Positions 59,666 through 64,000 of a DNA stretch of 64,000 nucleotides are shown here, piece by piece. Made by a program: the position numbers and the translations under genes. Position 1 is the stretch's first letter; each line of letters opens with the position of its first letter. Below the pieces are notes generated by a model that saw only the letters and a list, made by a program, of their open reading frames with translations, was not told the origin of the DNA and did no database searches. Source of the DNA: Sediminimonas qiaohouensis DSM 21189 (GTDB lineage Bacteria; Pseudomonadota; Alphaproteobacteria; Rhodobacterales; Rhodobacteraceae); contig NZ_AUIJ01000003.1 in assembly GCF_000423645.1 (NCBI RefSeq), positions 62,001-126,000 of the forward strand, given 5' to 3'.

Positions 59666-62482
59666 ATGACATTCGGCAAGGGGTGCCATTTGCATCTGAT
59701 CGACGGGTCGGCCTTCATTTTCCGCGCTTACCACGCGCTGCCGCCGTTGACCCGCAAATCCGATGGGCTGCCGATCGGGGCGGTGGCCGGGTTTTGCAAC
59801 ATGTTGCAGCGCTACATCGACGGCAACGCTACGGATCGCGATGCGCCGACTCACGTGGCGGTGATCTTCGACAAGGGCAGCCACACGTTCCGCAATGACC
59901 TTTACGATCAGTACAAGGCCAACCGCGACGAGATGCCCGAGGACCTGCGCCCGCAGATCCCCCTGACCCGGCGCGCGACCGAGGCGTTCAACATCGCCTG
60001 CAAGGAGCTTGAGGGCTATGAGGCCGACGACATCATCGCGACGCTGGCCTGCCAGGCGCGCGATGCGGGCGGGCGGGTGACGATCATCAGTTCCGACAAG
60101 GACCTGATGCAGCTGGTCGGCGGCGGGGTCGAGATGCTGGATGCGATGAAGAACCGCCGCATCGACCGCGATGGCGTGATCGAGAAGTTCGGCGTGCCGC
60201 CCGAGCGTGTCGTCGATGTGCAGGCGCTGGCCGGTGACAGCGTCGATAACGTGCCCGGCGCGCCGGGGATCGGGATCAAGACGGCGGCGCTTTTGATCAA
60301 CGAGTTCGGCTCGCTCGAAGAGCTTCTGGACCGCGCCGAGGAGATCAAGCAGCCCAAGCGCCGCCAGACCCTGATCGACAAGCGCGAGCAGATCGAGCTG
60401 TCCAAGCGGCTGGTGCAGCTTGACGAGGGGATGGACCTGGACTTCACCCTTGATGATCTCGAGGTGCGCGAGCCCGAGCCGGAGCCCCTGTTGCACTTTC
60501 TGGCCGAGATGGAGTTCCGCACCCTGTCCAAGCGGATTGCCGACGCCCTGCATGTCGAAGCGCCGGTCATCCCCGACACCGATCCGCGCGGCGCCGAGCG
60601 CGACACAGGCGCCGCCGACACGCCCGAGGACCTGCCGTTCGATCCGGCCGGATATGAATGCGTCGCCACGCACGACGCGCTGGATCGCTGGATTGCCGAG
60701 ATCCGCGCGCGGGGCTACGTGGCGGTGGATACCGAGACGACCTCGCTCAACGAGATGACCGCCGACCTGGTCGGTATATCGCTCTGTGTCGAGGCCGGGC
60801 GCGCCTGCTATATCCCGCTGACCCACAAGGGCGAGGGCGAATCCGAGGGGTTGTTTGGGTCGGATGCATTGGCCGAGGGGCAGTTGCCCCGCGATGCGGT
60901 GCTGGATGCCCTGCGCCCGGTTCTTGCCGATGATGCGATCCTCAAGATCGGGCAGAACATGAAGTACGACGCCAAGGTGCTGGCCCGTTTCGGGGTCGAC
61001 ATCACGCCGTTCGACGACACGATGCTGATGTCCTACGCGATGAACGCGGGCCTGCACGGGCATGGCATGGATACCCTGTCGGAGCGGTACCTTGCGCACA
61101 CGCCGATCCCGATCAAGCACCTGATCGGCACGGGCAAATCGGCCATCACGTTTGACAGGGTTCCCATTGCCGAGGCGGTGAAATACGCCGCCGAGGATGC
61201 CGATATCACGCTGCGCCTGTGGCAGATGTTCAAGCCGCAGCTGCATCAGGTTCACGTTACCGCCGTCTACGAGACGCTTGAGCGCCCCCTTGTGCCGGTG
61301 CTGGCCGAGATGGAGCGCGCCGGCGTCAAGGTCGATCGGCACACCCTGTCGCGCATGTCGGGCAAGTTCGCCCAGAAGATGGCCGGCCTCGAGGCCGAGA
61401 TACACGAACTGGCTGGCGAGACGTTCAACGTGGGCAGCCCCAAGCAATTGGGCGAGATCCTGTTCGACAAGATGGGGCTGGAGGGCGGCAAGCGCGGCAA
61501 GACCGGCGCCTATGGCACCGGCGCCGATGTGCTTGAGGATCTGGCGGCCGAGCATGACCTGCCCGCCCGTGTTCTGGACTGGCGCGCGCTGGCCAAGTTG
61601 AAATCCACCTACACGGATGCGCTGCAAGAGCACATCAACCCCGACACGGGCCGCGTGCACACCTCTTACATGCAGACGGGCGCCAATACCGGGCGGCTGT
61701 CCTCTACCGATCCGAACCTGCAAAACATTCCCGTGCGCAGCGAAGAGGGCCGCCGCATCCGCGAGGCTTTCGTCGCCGAGCCGGGCAATGCTCTGGTCAG
61801 TCTCGACTATTCCCAGATCGAGTTGCGCATCCTGGCCCACATCGCCGGGATAGACGCCCTGAAAAAGGCGTTCCGCGACGGGCAGGACATTCACGCCATG
61901 ACGGCCTCCGAGATGTTCGATGTGCCTATGGACGAGATGACGCCGGATGTCCGCCGCAAGGCCAAGGCGATCAATTTCGGCGTGATCTATGGCATTTCCG
62001 GCTTTGGCCTCGCGCGGCAGTTGCGCATTCCCCGGTCCGAAGCGCAGGGATTCATTGATCGCTATTTCGAACGGTTCCCGGGGATCCGCGCCTACATGGA
62101 CGATACCGTCGCTTTCGCCAAGGAGAACAAGTTCGTTCAGACCCTCTTTGACCGCAAGATCCACACGCCCGAGATCACCGCCAAGGGCCCCGGCGCCGGG
62201 TTCGCCAAGCGCGCCGCGATCAACGCGCCGATCCAGGGCACCGCCGCCGACATCATCCGTCGCGCCATGATCCGCATGCCGGACGCGATAGACGGCACCG
62301 GTGCGACGATGCTGCTACAGGTGCATGACGAATTGATATTCGAGGTGCCCGAGGATAGCGTCGATTCCCTCATCGACCGCGCCCGCGAGGTGATGGAGGG
62401 CGCCTGCGCCCCGGTGCTCAAGCTCGATGTGCCGCTGACCGTGGACGCGGGACAGGGCATGAACTGGGCCGAGGCGCATTAA
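59666..62482 (+). CDS. polA: DNA polymerase I
   Basis: 938 residues with all three domains. 5' nuclease: HLIDGSAFIFRAYHALPPLT, DKGSHTFRNDLYDQYKANRD, ADDIIATLACQARD and DSVDNVPGAPGIGIKTAALL. Proofreading exonuclease (about 330-530): YVAVDTETTSLNEMTADLVG keeps the D-x-E pair and YAAEDADITLRL the last motif, so proofreading is probably active. Polymerase: GRLSSTDPNLQNIPVR, LVSLDYSQIELRILAHIAG, RRKAKAINFGVIYGISGFG and MLLQVHDELIFEVPED. It fills gaps and removes RNA primers. Confidence 0.97.
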   Translation: MTFGKGCHLHLIDGSAFIFRAYHALPPLTRKSDGLPIGAVAGFCNMLQRYIDGNATDRDAPTHVAVIFDKGSHTFRNDLYDQYKANRDEMPEDLRPQIPLTRRATEAFNIACKELEGYEADDIIATLACQARDAGGRVTIISSDKDLMQLVGGGVEMLDAMKNRRIDRDGVIEKFGVPPERVVDVQALAGDSVDNVPGAPGIGIKTAALLINEFGSLEELLDRAEEIKQPKRRQTLIDKREQIELSKRLVQLDEGMDLDFTLDDLEVREPEPEPLLHFLAEMEFRTLSKRIADALHVEAPVIPDTDPRGAERDTGAADTPEDLPFDPAGYECVATHDALDRWIAEIRARGYVAVDTETTSLNEMTADLVGISLCVEAGRACYIPLTHKGEGESEGLFGSDALAEGQLPRDAVLDALRPVLADDAILKIGQNMKYDAKVLARFGVDITPFDDTMLMSYAMNAGLHGHGMDTLSERYLAHTPIPIKHLIGTGKSAITFDRVPIAEAVKYAAEDADITLRLWQMFKPQLHQVHVTAVYETLERPLVPVLAEMERAGVKVDRHTLSRMSGKFAQKMAGLEAEIHELAGETFNVGSPKQLGEILFDKMGLEGGKRGKTGAYGTGADVLEDLAAEHDLPARVLDWRALAKLKSTYTDALQEHINPDTGRVHTSYMQTGANTGRLSSTDPNLQNIPVRSEEGRRIREAFVAEPGNALVSLDYSQIELRILAHIAGIDALKKAFRDGQDIHAMTASEMFDVPMDEMTPDVRRKAKAINFGVIYGISGFGLARQLRIPRSEAQGFIDRYFERFPGIRAYMDDTVAFAKENKFVQTLFDRKIHTPEITAKGPGAGFAKRAAINAPIQGTAADIIRRAMIRMPDAIDGTGATMLLQVHDELIFEVPEDSVDSLIDRAREVMEGACAPVLKLDVPLTVDAGQGMNWAEAH

Positions 62483-62597
62483 AGCGGGCACGCCCGAGTG
62501 GGCAGCCATCACCATGCCGGGTATTCGTGGGCAATAGGGTGAAAAAGAGAGCCTGAACAGGCCGCGACGAACTCCCGCAGCCTGCTCATATTGCGCC

Positions 62598-62939
62598 TTA
62601 TTTCATTCCCTCGACGATCGTATCGGCGCAGGAATCCGCCACATCCGAGCGATATTTCTCGCTCACGTTGTCGACCCATCCGGCGTCGACCACGAAGTTG
62701 TCGCGCTGATAGCGGGATTCTTCCTTCAGCAACGCGATTTTCTCTGGCTGCCGTTCGGCTTTTGCCACGCAGAGCGGTGTGAATGCCTGCACGATGGCTG
62801 TTTCTGCTCCGGCTGCCTGCATGTTACGTGCTGTGCTGCCGGTCACCCAGCCGCCCCAGGCAAATCCGATGATAATGGCGACGACCGCGCCGCCGATTGC
62901 GCCCCAGACGACGGGTTTCGTGGATTCTGGAAGATTCAT
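62598..62939 (-). CDS. Membrane-anchored hypothetical protein
   Basis: 113 residues. The first 45 contain one hydrophobic helix (VVWGAIGGAVVAIIIGFAWG) and the rest is outside, with CVAKAERQPEKIALLKEESR and two Cys (62 and 105 or so) that could pair. The end is ADSCADTIVEGMK. No family recognised. The Met at 62939 is used; the frame stays open to 62975. Confidence 0.65.
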   Translation of the reverse strand: MNLPESTKPVVWGAIGGAVVAIIIGFAWGGWVTGSTARNMQAAGAETAIVQAFTPLCVAKAERQPEKIALLKEESRYQRDNFVVDAGWVDNVSEKYRSDVADSCADTIVEGMK

Positions 62940-63414
62940 TTTGATTACCTTTATCTTTGTGGTCTTGTTCCCCAATAAATCCCAGACAACGGCAGGATAT
63001 CCTGGGCCAACATGTGCTACGGCCTCTGTCCCGATTGGGTAACATCAAGATTGTTCAGGCACACGACTGTTAATTTCCTTTCTGACCACGACGCGGACGC
63101 GCGCGAGGCAGATCGCTCTTGCGGCACTGCTTTGTCTAATATCCCGCCATCCGGGGACAAACGATGCGGCAGCATCGATATAGGCGGCAGGGATGCGGAC
63201 GAAGGGGGAGTGTTGGCCGCACGGGTCATTCTACGATCGCCCAAGGCCATACGCCGCCAACACCTCGTCGATCCGATCCCGGCTCAGCCCCGAATTCCCA
63301 CGCACTCCGAATGCCGTTTTTCCTTCCTGGTTTGCCGTTTCTGCGGCGCAGCAAGTTGGCCGAATCGGGTAGGGGCGTGCATTCTGACCGCTTGTCGCCC
63401 CAGAAAGGTGCCCC
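62940..63414. other. Gene-free region before the universal stress gene
   Basis: 475 bp with the 12-bp palindrome CAGGATATCCTG at 62993-63004. On the minus strand 63231-63310 encodes a protein-like end (SGLSRDRIDEVLAAYGLG then a stop) with no start, possibly a remnant. No other feature is visible. Confidence 0.4.
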
Positions 63415-63825
63415 ATGTCCCGCGAAACCAAGCTGATCCTTTGCCCGATAAACCTGCGTCACGTGAAGCTGGAACAGCGCGCCTACGAGGAAGCCGTCGA
63501 AATGGCGCAGCGTCGCGGTGCCAAGCTGATCGTCGCGACCATCGCGCCCGAGTTCGAGCGCAATCTCAACATCTACGATTCCGAGAAATACTGGACCGGG
63601 GAGTTGCAGAAATTCATCGAAGCCAACCCCGCCGAGGGGGTTGAGCTTGAGGCGATCGTGCGAAAGGGCGCGGTGCACCGGCAGATCGTCAAGCTGGCGG
63701 ACGAGCGCAATGTCGATCTGATCGTGATCGAGGCTGCCAACCCCCGGATTCAGGACTACCTGCTGGGCACCACGGCCAGCCATGTCGTCGCCCACGCCGA
63801 ATGCTCGGTCTACGTTGTGCGCTAG
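63415..63825 (+). CDS. Universal stress protein (UspA family)
   Basis: 136 residues. The start KLILCPINLRHVKLEQRAYE and the ending IVIEAANPRIQDYLLGTTAS-HVVAHAECSVYVVR follow the Usp fold. The G-2x-G-9x-G(S/T) ATP motif is only partly present (LGTTASHVVAHAECSV), so ATP binding is unclear. An AAAGG site precedes the ATG. The next gene starts 145 bp on. Confidence 0.88.
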   Translation: MSRETKLILCPINLRHVKLEQRAYEEAVEMAQRRGAKLIVATIAPEFERNLNIYDSEKYWTGELQKFIEANPAEGVELEAIVRKGAVHRQIVKLADERNVDLIVIEAANPRIQDYLLGTTASHVVAHAECSVYVVR

Positions 63826-63969
63826 CGCGCGAATCGACGGTTCAGGGCCTGAAACGTCCGTTTGGGGCGAATCGCCGATCGTGACCGGGGCGCGCGGTGC
63901 CCCGGTATTGCGCTTGAAATCGGGCGTCTTTTGGCGTCCGTTGAGGGCGCAAGACGAAAGGATAGGCGC

Positions 63970-64000
63970 ATGAGCGATAGCAAAACACCCCCCACCGATG
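63970..64000 (+). CDS. Start of a gene cut by the window edge
   Basis: ATG at 63970 after AAAGGATAGGCGC; only MSDSKTPPTD is visible. Its location after a universal stress gene may suggest a transporter partner, but nothing can be concluded. Confidence 0.5.
   Translation, partial: MSDSKTPPTD

Noticed and set aside
59552-62164. 870-residue minus-strand frame opposite polA
   Set aside because: Antisense shadow of a highly conserved polymerase gene; no domain is recognisable.
63226-63431. Minus-strand protein-like end (SGLSRDRIDEVLAAYGLG) before the universal stress gene
   Set aside because: No start codon with a ribosome site and no upstream domain; kept only as a possible remnant.

Overview
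The window looks like chromosomal DNA of a marine-type alphaproteobacterium of the Rhodobacterales (roseobacter group). This rests on high GC with GC-rich third codon positions and on typical family content: an alphaproteobacterial-type CsgH, a TauR-like MocR regulator, DUF1523, a 59-residue zf-CHCC protein, and ure/urt and ureide genes. No rRNA is present; one tRNA gene is.

Layout. 1-4309: gltB (cut by the window edge), gltD, uppP and an NDUFA9-like NAD(P)-binding protein. 4456-4542: tRNA-Leu(CAG). 4528-19902: an integrated element of about 15.4 kb bounded by a 17-bp direct repeat of the tRNA 3' end. It carries a tyrosine integrase at its distal end, a MobA/MobL relaxase and a MobC-like protein diverging from an RSF1010-like oriT, and a set of unknown genes. 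Its cargo is a defence block: a TIR protein, a 54-residue zinc-ribbon protein, type III restriction-modification (Mod, Res) and an AAA_13/RloC-like ATPase. I read it as an integrative mobilizable element (IME) carrying a defence island.

20093-31557: urease genes (ureD-A-[small His-rich membrane protein]-B-C-E-F-G) diverge from the urea ABC transporter urtABCDE. 31768-33151: three genes for curli fibre components (two curlin-repeat proteins around CsgH). 33469-35756: rhomboid protease, dienelactone hydrolase and flavodoxin. 35910-39263: a proVWX-type glycine betaine transporter with a strong terminator. 39480-40604: a DUF2793 protein. 40651-43925: ureide catabolism (UraH, PuuE-UraD fusion, ureidoglycine aminohydrolase, ureidoglycolate lyase). 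It releases urea and ammonia, so it joins logically to the urea uptake and urease genes 10-20 kb away.

44033-47512: a DUF442-sulfide:quinone-reductase-like fusion and a SulP anion transporter. 47549-51935: a divergent DgoK-like protein, an OmpA lipoprotein, an Ada-like methyltransferase, endonuclease III and a probable adenosine kinase. 52319-55852: a TauR-like MocR regulator with tandem candidate TauR boxes, then pta and ackA, fitting acetyl-phosphate handling after sulfonate breakdown. 55860-64000: DUF1523, a periplasmic protein, a P1-family peptidase, a lone ABC ATPase, zf-CHCC, DNA polymerase I, a small membrane protein, a universal stress protein and the first codons of another gene.

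All calls come from reading sequence and translations by eye. No database search, folding or composition calculation was run.
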